Below, piece by piece: positions 53,101-64,000 of a DNA stretch of 64,000 bases. The stretch spans positions 248,001 to 312,000 of the forward strand of contig JBAJFE010000057.1 of assembly GCA_037903355.1 (NCBI GenBank), in the 5' to 3' direction. The notes beneath the pieces were generated by a model. That model made no database searches and had not been told where the DNA came from. It saw only the letters and a list, made by a program, of their open reading frames with translations. The stretch's first letter is position 1. Each line of letters starts with the position of its first letter. A program made the position numbers and the translations under genes. This DNA comes from Trichuris trichiura. Its lineage: Eukaryota > Nematoda > Enoplea > Trichinellida > Trichuridae.

Positions 53101-54156
53101 GAAGCAATTTTCAAAACGCCTACTTCTTGCCGCAGCCTAACTTGCGTAAGTAGGCGTGAAAGCTCATAAATTTTATTGAATGCTCCTTCAGATAGTCGCT
53201 GTCGAACACCTGAAATACGTTTGTTCTACAAAGGAAAAAACTAACCATCTCTTACGTCTATTGGCTTGCAATTCTCGCATTCTGTACCTTCGCCGTGGCG
53301 GCACCTAGAAAAAGCCAACAAAACATCAGTACACGGCTAGAAGAAGTAGAAAAGCAGTTTTGCAAGTTGCAAAATTGACCTGGTGCTTCAAGCGCGAGTA
53401 GTCGTCCAGGTTATAACAATTTTTTGAAATATAGGACAGCTCAAGCAGAATGGCCTTTTTTGGCGTTTAGATAACTAAGCTTAGGCTGACTTTAAACGTT
53501 AAGCAGAAAAAAATGAAAACTTGCTTTGTTGTTGTTGATAAATACAGATTATGTTTATCCATGGTACGAAAAAGGAAGTAAACTTACAAACTACGGTCAA
53601 TGTCGCGCTCTATGATACTTGGCTGTTGGTAGAGAAATAGATCTACAGCATCCTCGGTCTTTTCCCGCCAATTAGACGAGTTATCATGGCTTTTTACAAC
53701 ATCACGAGCTTCTTCCAACGGTTCTTTCGTGTTTGCGTCAAGTTTATCCAGCGTAACGTATAAGAGATCACCATGGCTAAAAGAGCAACAGGCACCGGTA
53801 GCCAGTGTGATACTATTATAACTTTTTACTGGATTCCAAGACTAACTAAACGCTTATCCAAGTTGGCAAATTCATTAGCACCATTACGACTTGGAGAGAG
53901 ACGAAAGTCGTCCGGTAGAGCTGGCCAAGACTTTTTCACCTTAAAAGGCGGAACAAAAGAATGCGGCAGGCCATGCCAAAACGCTGCATCACACTAACCT
54001 CGTCCTTAAGCTGGCCAACGGTAACTTCAGGCTCAACATTAAAGCGCTTTATGCCTTCGGGAGATTGAACTCGAACAATCTAAGTAAAGGAAAAGCATTA
54101 CTCCGCGCATTTTGAGGGACCAGCGACTTGGAAACGCTTACTAATTCTTTTTCCAT
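50103..54156 (-). CDS. NPLOC4: NPL4, Ufd1-Npl4 cofactor of p97/Cdc48
   Basis: Substrate-recruiting partner of Ufd1 for the p97/CDC-48 unfoldase in ERAD and replisome disassembly. Fourteen exons: 54156-54142, 54079-53999, 53939-53830, 53776-53588, 53304-53256, 53209-53124, 53076-52950, 51614-51273, 51219-51093, 51038-50878, 50817-50644, 50591-50472, 50412-50292, 50212-50103; phases close, 603 aa (human 608). Seen: N-terminal UBX-like IVRVQSPEGIKRF, HGDLLYV, Cys/His zinc site CRHGEGTECENC, SFHAYLRKL, WPKGVCLRCQPPAITLQRQ, MPN-like core (YRHVDNVCFEN, GYLIGRYE, VVYAIFEPPQ, ECVKAANFQN, FGSKFVTVV, GYQVSNQC, LPVEFLIVD) and a C-terminal RanBP2-type zinc finger (WRCPHCTFVNRSQGTDCVMC). Intron 11 appears to start with GC. 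Intron 7 is 1335 nt and holds a 66-bp palindrome. Confidence 0.96.
52535..52600. repeat. 66-bp perfect palindrome with AT core
   Basis: The two 33-bp halves are exact reverse complements with no spacer; the centre is (TA)n and the outer part AGGTACCTGTTGTTGTCTTT. In NPL4 intron 7. Confidence 0.93.
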
Positions 54157-54990
54157 GCTGGGCAAAAAGATTTGCGCAAGAATGCACACTTGCCAGCCAC
54201 TACGGACGAGACAGCAGCGCCAGCGAAGACAAGAGTTCACAAAAGAACGCGAAAAAGTAGTAGGTATAGTATTAATGATTGTCAGGTTCGAATTTTCCAA
54301 GTTTGGGTAAAATCAAGTTTAGTTAAACAGGCGCTTTGCCTTACTTGCGGCAGCACGACATTTTTTACGGCACACAATCGGCTGACCGTGTTTTTTATTA
54401 CATATTTTTTTCGTTAGTTTGAAATGCCAGCTTCAAGTTCGTTCTTGAAAAACTCTACTTTAAGCGCGACGGCCCTTGCGGAACGCTGCAGAGGCGAACT
54501 GTTGCCCTGAACCTACTAGTAAATTTTCAGATCAGATGCAGTGAATAATGGCTGGATGATTTCCAATAAACAGCAGAGTTGACAGGTGCCGTATGGAGAC
54601 TTAATTGGCGGCGCTTATTTTGACTTGTCGTCCAGGCGTAAGCATTATCGTAAACCTAGTAGGGAAAAGCGTCAAACTAGCTTCATTCGGCCACGACATG
54701 TCGCCTACTTTGACGCTGCTGAGTTCCAAAGCAAAACTCGCAAGAAACAGAGATTTTTTCTTAGCAGCAATTGCATCAATGCTGACAAATATTCAGTTTC
54801 ACCAGCAAAAAATTCATAACCCGCCACAGGCAGTTTGACGATCTACGTTTCGACGCGTACGTTTTCCCGCCACCAATCTAGCCGCAAGGCATCCATCCCT
54901 TAAATTACTTAGTAAAATTTGTAACGACCATGCAAACACAATTTTGAAGCAACTTAATTAGTTTTACAAGCAAAAAAAATCGACAAAACG
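54157..54990. other. NPL4 5' flank, no gene recognised
   Basis: About 830 nt between NPL4 and PLE-5. Overlapping plus frames around 54586-54838 lack recognisable features. Confidence 0.45.
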
Positions 54991-54996
54991 TCTTTT

Positions 54997-57820
54997 TGAT
55001 GAAGAAATTTATTACGGATGTGTCCCGTTTGTATTCTATATAAAGAGGCTCCGGAGCTTTCGGGTCATTCGAGACCCATCATCAGCGGTCTTAAGTGTAA
55101 ATATGAATTGTGCCAGCGAGTGCCATCTATCGATCCTGAGGATTTTAAAGCGGGTATTTTAAAGCCTTCTGTTTGTAGGTTTTTATATTTGAGTTTGTCA
55201 GCGCACTTCTTTTTTCTTCTTTTTTTCTTTTTCTTTTTCTTTCTTTGTTCCATTTATATTGCAGTTTGTCCATTTCTGTTTGTTCTAATTATTTGTTTTT
55301 TCTTCTTTCCCGGCTATTGTATTTCATCTGGTGAGTGTGCAACAATTATACCGCGTCACAATATTTGTCCAAATCTCGCTTATGTCCACTCCTTGATCGC
55401 GGTTGTATGTCGTATTGTGTCTAATGTATAGTGCTTCTTTAATTCTTCTTAACCGTAGATTGTTTTCGTAACATAAAACTTTTGGGTGGAGTGGTTGAGT
55501 GCATTGCGTCGCGTGTTCCACTACAGCAAAGGCTTGTTTGGCCTTTTCCATTGTAATTTTTGGGTCCACGATTGGTCTGCTTCGTTGTGTGGTTAGATTG
55601 GTACCATTGTTGAGTATGGCTTTCGCGTTATTGTAACTTATGAGTTTTTTTTACGTGTTCGTTAAATCTATGCTCTCGGGTGTTACCCGTTTCACCAATA
55701 TAAATCCCTGAGCAAGAACATTCAACCGCGTATATTAATCCTGTCTTTTTGTTTGCGGGGATTTTAGTTTTGTCTGTGCGAAGAATTGCCCTGAGGTTGG
55801 GTGAACTCTTGAAAAAGACTCTGAAGCCTAATCTTTTTCCTAATTGGACAATTTTCGCCTAAACCTGCCACATAAGGAATAGCTACACAAGTGTCGTGCG
55901 GAGTGTTTTGCTTTGGAGACTCGCGTGTGCGAAGCTTGTGGTTGAACACTTGGTTGATAAGGGATTTAGGATAGCCGTTTTTGTAGAAGATTTTTCTAAT
56001 GTGGTTAATTTCTGGCTGAAGATATTCGGGACTGCATAAGTTGAATGCTCTGTCTATCATTCCAGAGAGGATACCACGCATTACTGATCGTGGATGATGT
56101 GATGAAAAGTTGAGGTACTGATCTGTGTGCGTGGGTTTTCTATACACTCTGGTTTTAAAGCCTTCGCTTGAGCGAATGATTAAGGCGTCTAGAAAGGGCA
56201 AGTTTTTGTTATCTTCTTTTTCCATTGTGAAGACTATTTGGTTAGGACGGACGTTGTTGAGGGATTGTAGAAATTGTTCTTCTTTTCCAGCTTTCATAAT
56301 GACAAAGATGTCGTCTACGTATCTTTTAGAAAGGCGTGGAGCTATGTGTCTGTTTATAGTTCTGAACATTTGTCTTTCAAAGTTTTCCATAAAAATTTCC
56401 GCTAATACAGGGGATAGGGGGCTTCCCATAGGTACTCCGTTAGATTGTTCATAGAACGTGTTATCAAAAGTGAAGTAATTGCCTTCTTGCATGCAGAACG
56501 AAACCAGCTTGACAATGTGAAAGGGATTTAATTTAGTTCTGCTCGGTAGATTTGTGTCCGTGTGGAGGAGATTGTGTAAGATCTCTAGGGTGTCTGATAT
56601 TGGGTTCTCGTCGGGTTCCAAACAATAGTTCCTTATTTCGTTGACGAGCGTTTTGCTGTTTTTGACAAAGGATGGTTCCTTGCCTGTTAGAAGTTTGATG
56701 ATCTTACTTAAGTATCTACTGAGTTCAGTGGTGATGCTGTTAATTGTGGAGACTATCAGTCTCAGCGGGATATCTAGTTTGTGTACTTTTGGGAGACCAT
56801 AGAGCTCGGGAGGCCTGAAGTTCGATGCAAACTTAAGATATGTTGTCATTTTGGTGATAGCAGGTTCTTTGGTTTCTGTGGCATATGTAATGAGAAGAGA
56901 TCGGAGATTTTTTCGGGAAACTTCTGTAGGGTCGGTTGGTAGGGGGGTATAATTGCTGGTGTTCAAGATAGCTGTCAACTTTTCGATGTAGGTGCTTCTG
57001 TCAAGTAAGACGATTCTATTCCCTCTGTCTGCTTTGGTTATAATTCTGTTGGGTTGTTTTCTAAGTTTATATAAGCTGTTTATCTCATATCGGCTTAGGT
57101 TCGATGTGGCAGTGAAGTGGTGGCCTAGTATCAATGTAGATAAATTACTCTTGATCTGTGTTGCCTTTTGTGCGTCTATTGAGGATAGGTTGTCCTTAAC
57201 TGAGGCAATGATGTCGAGAATTGGTGGTTGTTTTGGCGCTGGGACGAAGTTAAGTCCTTTTTCTAATATATGCTGCTCATTTTCACTTAGAGGGAATGAG
57301 CTGAGATTTATTATCGCTGAATTTAGCTCTGACCTAGGAGTTCTTTGTGGAATATTTCTGTAAGGGTTTGAAGATGTTGTCGGAATATTGTCTCGAATGC
57401 TATCCAATTTCGTTTTTGATACCTGTTTTTGTGATGAGCAAACTGTTCGTGTGGCAAGGTCCACATGTTTCGCCAGGTTCTCGTAAAGTGTTCTGTGTAG
57501 TCTGCTTCTGAGGAACGCTAATGTGCTACTATAATCTTCTCGCAGTCTCGATAGTGTGTATCTGTGTCTCCGTATAACATTTCGTAGTAGAGACATTCCA
57601 GCCGAAAATAAGATTCTTTTAGATTGACTATCCGTGTACTGTCCCCATTTTAACCGGAAGCACTTTGGTAGGATTTCTTGATTTCTGCATTTCAGTAGGA
57701 AAGTTAGTTGACCTTGTGTAAGACCCGGCGCCTCTTTATATAGAATACAAACGGGACACATCCGTAATAAATTTTTTCATCATGAAAACATATTGTCCCG
57801 TACCAAGAAACCACGTTTTC
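54997..57820 (-). mobile_element. PLE-5: Penelope-like element with inverted terminal repeats
   Basis: Longest RT frame runs from 57761, inside the terminal repeat (MCPVCILYKEAPGLTQ), to 55764. It retains motif B (GVPMGSPLSP) and motif C (RYVDDIF near 56320) but lacks motif A: EPDE is followed directly by NPISDT, a net loss of 13 residues, including the catalytic Asp segment, relative to PLE-6. A frameshift near 55800 precedes the endonuclease; a GIY-YIG C-terminal piece is in frame at 55569-55324. Inverted terminal repeats at about 55000-55056 and 57727-57783 share TCCGTAATAAATTT. Direct repeats around AAAACGT (54986-54991 region and 57821-57827) may be the target duplication. Intergenic between NPL4 and PIP5K. 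Confidence 0.92.
55058..55085 (-). ncRNA. Hammerhead ribozyme core, PLE-5 3' terminal repeat
   Basis: On the minus strand CTGATGA (55085-55079), stem II TGGGTC/GACCCG, GAAA (55061-55058), then self-complementary CTCCGGAG. Confidence 0.8.
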
Positions 57821-57834
57821 AAAACGTTTTTTAT

Positions 57835-58821
57835 CATAATTTAGCGCTGCGAATAATCCATTGCGTCAAAACGTTTTGGCGTCAAACCGTTGGCGACGGC
57901 GTTCGTATCTCCATTCGAAAAGACCACGCTGATAAAAGGGCGTAATACGATATGACGCAAGGTGTAATTTTTCCGCAACATCGCAAATACGAAGGCCTTA
58001 GAAGTTTTTTCTTTGCCTATCGGAGCGGCGAAAAGTCGCAGTTGCAAAGAGAGTTTGCAACACGAGCAGCGCGGCTTGCGGAGGCCGACAAACTTTTTTA
58101 TTTGTAGATAGCTAATCTGTGCTGAGCAGTTGTTTGTCTTAACGGTCAATTCAGTTGCTACAAGCGAAAATTTGCTTCCTGATAAGCTAGACGTTGGTGC
58201 CGCGCGGAATTTTACCAGCCATTTTGGGCTTTTGTCCTTTTGCTCGCTTAAAGGTTTACGTTTAACGGTCTACGCCGTTGTTCCATTAGGGAAATTAGGC
58301 CAATAGGTTAAACGGCGTGCGGATCTGGTTTTTAGGTAACGTGCAAATCGAATTTCTTACTGTAGGCGAGGCACTACCCGTACGTGGTTCCGAGTACAGC
58401 GACCTCGTTTTGCGGTTTCGCAATAGATTTGGCGTGATGTTCGGAGCCATTGCAGCATTCGAGAAGCGAAAAGGCAGATAAGAAACTGGCGCGTATTCGA
58501 GGCTGGAAGCGGTCCCAAAAGGTTAGGAAGGCAGCCTGGCGTGTCTGAGGCCACTGGTCAAGCGATTGGCGCATCGATTTCCGATTTGCCGGCAAATTTA
58601 CTGTAGAAGTAGCCTTCAGCAGCATCCATGCAAGTCAACTACTCCTCCTAGCAAGACCTATGCTAGTTGGGCGCGTAAAGAGAGTGCCGGCGACAATAGA
58701 GGTCGTGAAAACGTTGGTTTGTTCTGCAGATCACTGTAGCAACCAAGACTGGCTTGGCAAGTGAACTTTCTTCTTCTACTTCTTCGCAGCATAAGCACGC
58801 CTAAGGCATTCGGACTGTGTC
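57835..58821. other. Intergenic region upstream of PIP5K
   Basis: Several minus frames of 65-102 codons (for example 58149-57841) without domain signatures; probably chance frames and the PIP5K promoter. Confidence 0.4.
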
Positions 58822-59441
58822 ATGCTGAAACTGCGTCGCAGAGCTACTACAGCCGATTCCAATGGCCAGGAGCCGCTTGGGAAAATAACTTCTTTATTGA
58901 AGTTCCGTCCAGGTCCCGAGGTTAGTTGCATCCATTGATTGTAATAATAGTTATTCTTTTCTACCTCTCATTTTTCCATTCGGCTAGAACAAGCTGGATC
59001 GACAGAGGAGTTGCGAAAGCGACGGCCTAAGGCCCGTCTCCTCTGATACGAACACCATGCCTGAAACTAAATACGAAAAAAAGAAAATTGGCCATCGGCG
59101 CGTCGACCTTGAAACGGGTGAAGTGACGTACAAGAAGGTGCCGACATCTCAGCTTATGGGTGCAATTCAATTTGGCATAGCTAATTCGGTTGGATCGTTG
59201 GCTCGAAAGCCGGAGCGTGATTTGCTCTTGCAGGATTTCGAGTTCATCGAAAGCGTATATTTTCCCGCGTATGTCAAAGCCGGCGGCTCGCCTCTTTTGC
59301 AACGCTTTCCGTCTTCCTTTTAGGGAAGGTACCCATACGACCCCGTCCCATTCGTACGGCGATTTTCGCTTCAAAACTTACGCACCCATCGCCTTTCGCT
59401 ACTTCAGAGATCTGTTCAACATACTGCCCGAAGATTTCATG
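58822..59441 (+). CDS. PIP5K1: Type I phosphatidylinositol-4-phosphate 5-kinase, N-terminal exons (partial)
   Basis: Makes PI(4,5)P2 at the plasma membrane. Three exons: 58822-58920, 58988-59268, 59324-59441; phases close. The segment KKIGHRRVDLETGEVTYKKV, then GAIQFGIANSVGSL, KPERDLLLQDF and DFRFKTYAPIAFRYFRDLF matches the start of the type I catalytic fold almost residue for residue (human KKIGHRRVD...TYKKT, [27 protein letters not shown]). The last exon ends EDFM at a good donor (GTAAGG). The remaining kinase core (substrate loop, KYDLKGS, MDYSLL) is not found in the following 4.5 kb, so it presumably lies beyond the window across a large intron that holds PLE-6. An upstream exon before 58822 is possible. 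Confidence 0.9.
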
Positions 59442-61608
59442 GTAAGGAGTCGCTACACGCCTTTTATATATGTAACCTTATTGGGAGATACCAATATTTG
59501 TGCATGAGTTGCGTCTACTCACGTTGAGCCGTTAGCTTAACGGTGAATCGATACTTTTTGCTCAATAGTAATAATGTACAGTAGTTTTAAAACGTGACTG
59601 CTGAAGTGTGTTGTTGTTATTGTTGTTGTTATTGCGTTGAGAGAGAGAGAGAGAGATAAGAAACGCTAAAGCTCCCTCTATGCTTGCATTTTTCCAACGG
59701 TGGTTATTGGTGTTCCATTCGGAAAGAGTTGATTGGAGCGAGTTCGTCTAGCACGTTGATCGTAGAGAGTTGTCAAAAGCTTTTCCGCCAAGTCGGCGCT
59801 GATTTTTCATTGGAAAACAAGCTCAAATAACAACGCTCCGTTGGCGAATAGGCGCGCAATGAATTATTGATGTTTGCGTTCAGGAAATAGCAGTTTAAAG
59901 TGCAGGTCACGTCGTGCAAATCAAGCTACTCTCCTTCGGGGGGTCGGCAATGACGAAACTAACCGATTGACCTTATTCGGCAACGCCGCGGCCCGTTCTA
60001 GAGTTGGAACTTTGCCAAACCACCATATATGGGCATGGAATAATTGGGATGTACGTAACGGAAGTTACCCCATCGTTGCGGGTTAGAATCCAATTAAAAG
60101 CTTTTCGTAGAAAAAACGAAAAATGATTTCATTCATATTCTAAAATTACGTTTTGCCCTTAGATGGTCGTCCAGAAAAGTTGGACGTTAGTCGTACGCTT
60201 CATTTTTGTATCGATTTTACCTTGGATAAGTCTTAGAAATTTTGCTGACCAAAGAACTAACTGCTCGCTCGCTCGCGCGCGCGCGTACTAATTTCGCTTG
60301 CCAACCAACGACTGCCTCCGCCGCGTTGGAATGTTGCAGTTGTAAAGACGAAGTTTTGAAACCAATTTGTCACATTCAACTTTGCAATGTAAACTGCGCT
60401 ATTCCGCCGCTCATTGTCGTCAATAATTTCAACTTGTTAGTCGTGTAAGAGTAACTTCTGGCGTCTATTCATTTCTTGTTCATTCATTAAATAAAATGAA
60501 TGAGCGCTCGAGCAAATGTTGTCGAGTCTTCTCGGCTCAACTTGGCCATTCATTAAGCAAAGCCGGTTGCGAACGAATAAAATATCCACGTCGAAGCGAA
60601 GCTTCACTTTCGAATAGTTTTGCTGGCAACAAGTAATCGGGTTCGCATGCCAAAAACAGCTGTTACCTTTGTTTGTAGCGTAATAGTTTTAGAATTGATT
60701 TTAAAAATTTCTCGTCAGCCGCCGCAGCCGCTTTTTACCTATTGAATAGTTTTTGCGTCGACTAGTCGTGTCTAACTATATGGTCAAACCAGTCTTCGTC
60801 GTTAGTGTTGTTGTTCGCCTTTTCTGGAAAGCTGCTGGCAATTGCCTCTTGGGATGATTTGAAAAAGTCTTCCCTAATTGGAAAGGCGATTAAATTCGCT
60901 TGCCGCGGTCGCACTGCGTCGCTATCCTGTCATTTTAGAATTGTCCAAGCCAAAAGTAGGCCTCATTCTTAAGCTGAATTTTTTCAATGCACCATTAATG
61001 GACGGTGGAGTAAAATTCCATTCATTAGCTCCATTCGTAAATTACAAGCGACATTTCCGATTTGTTTTTCACATTTCCGGACGCGACGTTTACAGGTTGT
61101 AAACTCTGTAGTATCTTACGGTGTATTGCAGTCATTGCAGCTACCGTCTGAACGTCAAATTTCCCGATGACTTCATTTATAAAATATTTCATACTTTGCC
61201 GGAAAGGAATTTTGTCTTATGACGTAAAAAGATAAATTGCAACATTTGGTTTGCATTCGATTTATCATCGCCCCCTTTACTCACATGCTTCGACTGCTAT
61301 TGGCTACTAACTTTTTTGCGTAAGGAAGCATAAATGTAACAAGAATTAATGCATTCATTTTTCGCTCCGGCGATCCCCCTTACGATGATGATTGTAAAGT
61401 TGGAATGCATTACGCATTGCTTCAATACCGAATAGAAAGTAAGATAACGTTAGGTCAAGGTAGACGTATTCAATTACAGTATTTTTGTAGTAATGAAGTA
61501 ACATGTTTTCCAATAGCTCAAAGTGATTGAAAAGCAAGTGAAATGCGTTACTTTCCATTGAATATTAATTTCACGCGTTAGAGCTTCACCCATTGGTCAT
61601 TGCTAGCG
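59442..61608. other. Presumed PIP5K intron
   Basis: No kinase-core exon found. Contains simple repeats: GTT-rich 59611-59633, (GA)n 59640-59655, and CTCG/CG-rich 60267-60285. Short open frames (for example plus 60878-61102) are unrecognised. Confidence 0.45.
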
Positions 61609-61842
61609 GATAAGTCGTTTTGGGTATACAAGCAAATTTGAAGTCTTTTTTTCCGGCTACGTTCACCTCGTCAGGTTTGGCTCGTAAGGTTTTAATGAAA
61701 AAAGTTTAATGGTCGAAATTTTCAGGATTGTTCGCGTCTATTCGGGCAAAAAATATTGTTTTGCATTTCTTCGCTGACAGTGAAGCGCCAACGATTCCGA
61801 ACGCTTCGGGCATATTCCTAAAGTCCAAAATAACGTTAATGT
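61609..61842. repeat. Left copy of the duplication flanking PLE-6
   Basis: Matches 63830-64000 closely (offset 2221), with a few substitutions. The right copy lacks about 64 bp between two TTCGGGCA words (near 61742 and 61806 here). It may extend to the PLE-6 boundary near 61911, but the right copy runs off the window. Confidence 0.88.
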
Positions 61843-61911
61843 TTGCTATTCGAAATAGGGCGATTGTCGGCTAGTTTGCATCCTTGATTTTCGCTAAAGA
61901 TAGAAGTCATA

Positions 61912-63829
61912 ATGAAAAAACCTTTATTACGGAACGGTTCCCGTTTATGTATATAGAAAAGAGACTCCGGAGCTTTTTTTAAAGTTTTCCGTTGGTAGGT
62001 TTTCGCATTTGAGTCTGTGAGCGCAATTCTTTTTCTCGTTCCGTATGTCTTCTAGATTGTGTCTTCGTTGGTTGTTTCGAACATTCTTCTTTGTTGTTGA
62101 ATCGCTGTTTTTCCATATTGCATTCATTTTTCTTTTTCTTTCTTTGTTTCATATATATTTCAATTTAATCCATTTCTATTTGTTCTAATTATTTGTTTTT
62201 CTTTCCCGGTTTTTGTATTTTCATCTGTTGAGTGAGCAACAATTATACCGCGTCACAATATTTGTCCAAATCCCGCTTATGTCCACTCCTTGATCGCGGT
62301 TGTATGTCGTATTATGTCTAATATATAGTGCTTCTTTAATTCTTCTTAACCGTAAATTGTTTTCGTAACATAAAACTTTTGGTTGGAGTGGTTGGTGCAT
62401 TGCGTCGCGTGTTCCACTACAGCAGAGGCTTGTTTGGCTTTTTCCATTGTAATTTTTGGGTCCACGATTGGTCTGCCTCGCTGTGTGGTTAGATTGGTGC
62501 CATTGTTGAGTATGGCTTTCGCGTTATTGTAACTTGTGAGCTTTTTTAAGTGTTCGTTAAATCTATGCTCTAGGGTGTTTCCCGTTTCACCAATATAAAT
62601 CCCTGAGCAAGAACATTCAACCGCGTATATTAATCCTGTCTTTTTGTTTGCGGGGATTTTAGTTTTGTCTGTGCGAAGAATTGCCCTGAGGTTGGGCGAA
62701 CTCTTGAAAAAGACTCTGAAGCCTAATCTTTTTCCTAATTGGACAATCTTTTCGCCTAAACCTGCCACATAAGGAATAACCAGACAAGTGTCGTGCGGAT
62801 TGTTTTGCTCTGGAGACTCACGTGTGCGAAGCTTGTGGTTGAGCACTTGGTTGATAAAGGATTTAGGATAACCGTTTTTGTAGAAGATTTTTCTAATGTA
62901 GTTAATTTCTGGCTGAGATATTCGGGACTGCATAAATTGAATGCTCTGTCTATCATTCCGGAGAGGATACCACGCATTACTGATCGTGGGTGATGTGATG
63001 AAAAATTGAGGTACTGATCTGTGTGCGTGGGTTTTCTATACACTCTGGTTTTAAGGCCTTCGCTTGAGCGAATAATTAAGGCGTCCAGAAAGGGCAAGGT
63101 TTTGTTATCTTCTTTTTCCATTGTGAAGACTATTTGGTTAGGACGGACGTTGTTGAGGAATTGTAAAAATTGTTCTTCTTTTCCAGCTTTTATAATGACA
63201 AAGATGTCGTCTACGTATTTTTAAAAAGGCGTGGAGCTATGTGTCTGTCTATAGTTCTGAACATTTGTCTTTCAAAGTTTTCCATAAAAATTTCCGCTAA
63301 TACAGAGGATAGGGGGCTTCCCATAGGTACTCCGTTAGATTGTTTATAGAACTTGTTATCAAAAGTGAAGTAATTGCCTTCTTGCATGCAAAACGAAACC
63401 AGCTTGACAATGTGAAAGGGATTTAATTTAGTTCTGCTGGGTAGATTTGTGTCCGTGTGGAGGAGATTGTGTAAGGTCTCTAGGGTGTCTGATATTGGGA
63501 TGCTGGGAAATAAGTCTTTTACATCATAGCTGACTAAAATCTCGTCGGGTTCCAAACAATAGTTTTTTATTTCGTTGACGAGCGTTTTGCTGTTTTTGAC
63601 AAAGGTGGTTCCTTGCCTGTTAGTGGTTTGATGATCTTACTTAAGTATCTACTGAGTTCAGTGGTGATGCTGTTAATTGTGGAGACTATCGGTCTCAGCG
63701 GGATATCTGGTTTGTGTACTTTTGGGAGACCATAGAGCTCGGGGGGTCTGAAGTTCGATGCAAATTTAAGATGTGTTGTCATTTTGGTGATAGCAGGCTC
63801 TTTGGTTTCTGTGGCATATGTAATGAGAA
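61912..63829 (-). mobile_element. PLE-6: Penelope-like element, 5'-truncated
   Basis: Close relative of PLE-5. Starts (5') abruptly at 63829 within the RT N-terminal region (LLITYATETKE). Pieces: 63887-63567 (its first codons lie in flanking DNA), 63555-63211 with motif A SYDVKDLF intact, 63121-62756, and 62933-62346 with an intact GIY-YIG (GIYIGETGNTLEHRFNEH). Frameshifts separate them, one just after the start of motif C near 63220. The 3' terminal repeat (about 61920-61975) keeps the CTCCGGAG segment but a deletion removed the hammerhead core. Flanked by duplicated host DNA. Confidence 0.9.
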
Positions 63830-64000
63830 GATAAGTCGTTTTGGGTATACAAGCAAATTTGAAGTCTTTTTTTCCGGCTACGTTCACCTCGTCAGGTTTG
63901 GCTCGTAAGGTTTTAATGAAAAAAGTTTAATGGTCGTAATTTTCGGGATTGTTCGCGTCTATTCGGGCAAATTCCTGAAGTCCAAATAACGTTACTGTTT
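63830..64000. repeat. Right copy of the duplication flanking PLE-6
   Basis: Begins exactly at the PLE-6 5' truncation point and follows 61609-61842 until the window ends, minus the 64-bp deletion. Confidence 0.88.

Noticed and set aside
55200..55260. T/C-rich tract as a possible polypyrimidine regulatory element
   Set aside because: It lies in the 3' region of PLE-5 and recurs in PLE-6, so it belongs to the element.
56125..56454. 109-codon plus-strand frame (and the similar minus 5812-5483)
   Set aside because: Recurring antisense frame of the PLE reverse transcriptase; it repeats only because the RT does.

Overview
The window is eukaryotic nuclear DNA, most likely from a nematode. Reasons: genes split by compact GT-AG introns (mostly 45-85 nt, some 29-37 nt); a large secreted protein built from Kunitz, lustrin-type and EB-like cysteine modules, a combination best known from nematodes; and splice-acceptor-like AG dinucleotides at or close to start codons, as expected for spliced-leader sites. 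An early-branching nematode is my guess, but nothing here names a species.

Layout of cellular genes: a centaurin-beta/ACAP ArfGAP 5' part (minus, 2437-3480); PAF1, complete in 11 exons (minus, 6985-9182); AMP-activated kinase alpha, complete in 15 exons (plus, 10200-16710); a Bora/SPAT-1 homologue in 7 exons (plus, 19690-21377); an MCFD2-like secreted EF-hand protein (plus, 28458-28977); polynucleotide kinase 3'-phosphatase in one exon (plus, 31967-33460); tRNA-Arg(CCG) (minus, 34583-34655); a Kunitz/lustrin multidomain gene (minus, 36471-44400); a small secreted cysteine-containing protein (plus, 47876-49968); NPL4, complete in 14 exons (minus, 50103-54156); and the 5' exons of a type I PIP5K (plus, from 58822). 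I rebuilt exons by joining frames at GT/AG sites; for PAF1, AMPK, Bora, MCFD2 and NPL4 every exon phase closes and gives a full-length protein of normal family size.

The other large component is retroelements. Six Penelope-like elements (PLEs, reverse transcriptase plus GIY-YIG endonuclease) take up roughly a fifth of the window: 1-2090, 4569-6458, 12290-14742, 22301-28064 (split by a Gypsy-type element), about 54997-57820 and about 61912-63829. Several carry hammerhead ribozyme cores in their terminal repeats, and two have these repeats in inverted orientation. One PLE is inside AMPK intron 5, one probably in a PIP5K intron, and one probably in an ACAP intron. PLE-1 also holds a 258-bp solo LTR. 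The Gypsy-type element is an internally deleted derivative with 148-bp LTRs and is flanked by a 512-bp duplication of PLE sequence. A pogo/Tigger-like MITE and several near-perfect inverted repeats lie in introns and intergenic DNA.

The cellular genes have unrelated roles (energy sensing, transcription elongation, mitosis, ER export, DNA repair, cuticle or extracellular matrix, ERAD, phosphoinositides) and form no evident operon. The most unusual signals are long (over 200 bp and 512 bp) duplications flanking retroelements, long perfect palindromes (one ending exactly in a PLE target-site duplication), repeated 29-nt introns in bora, and two Kunitz modules that have both lost the Cys14-Cys38 pair.
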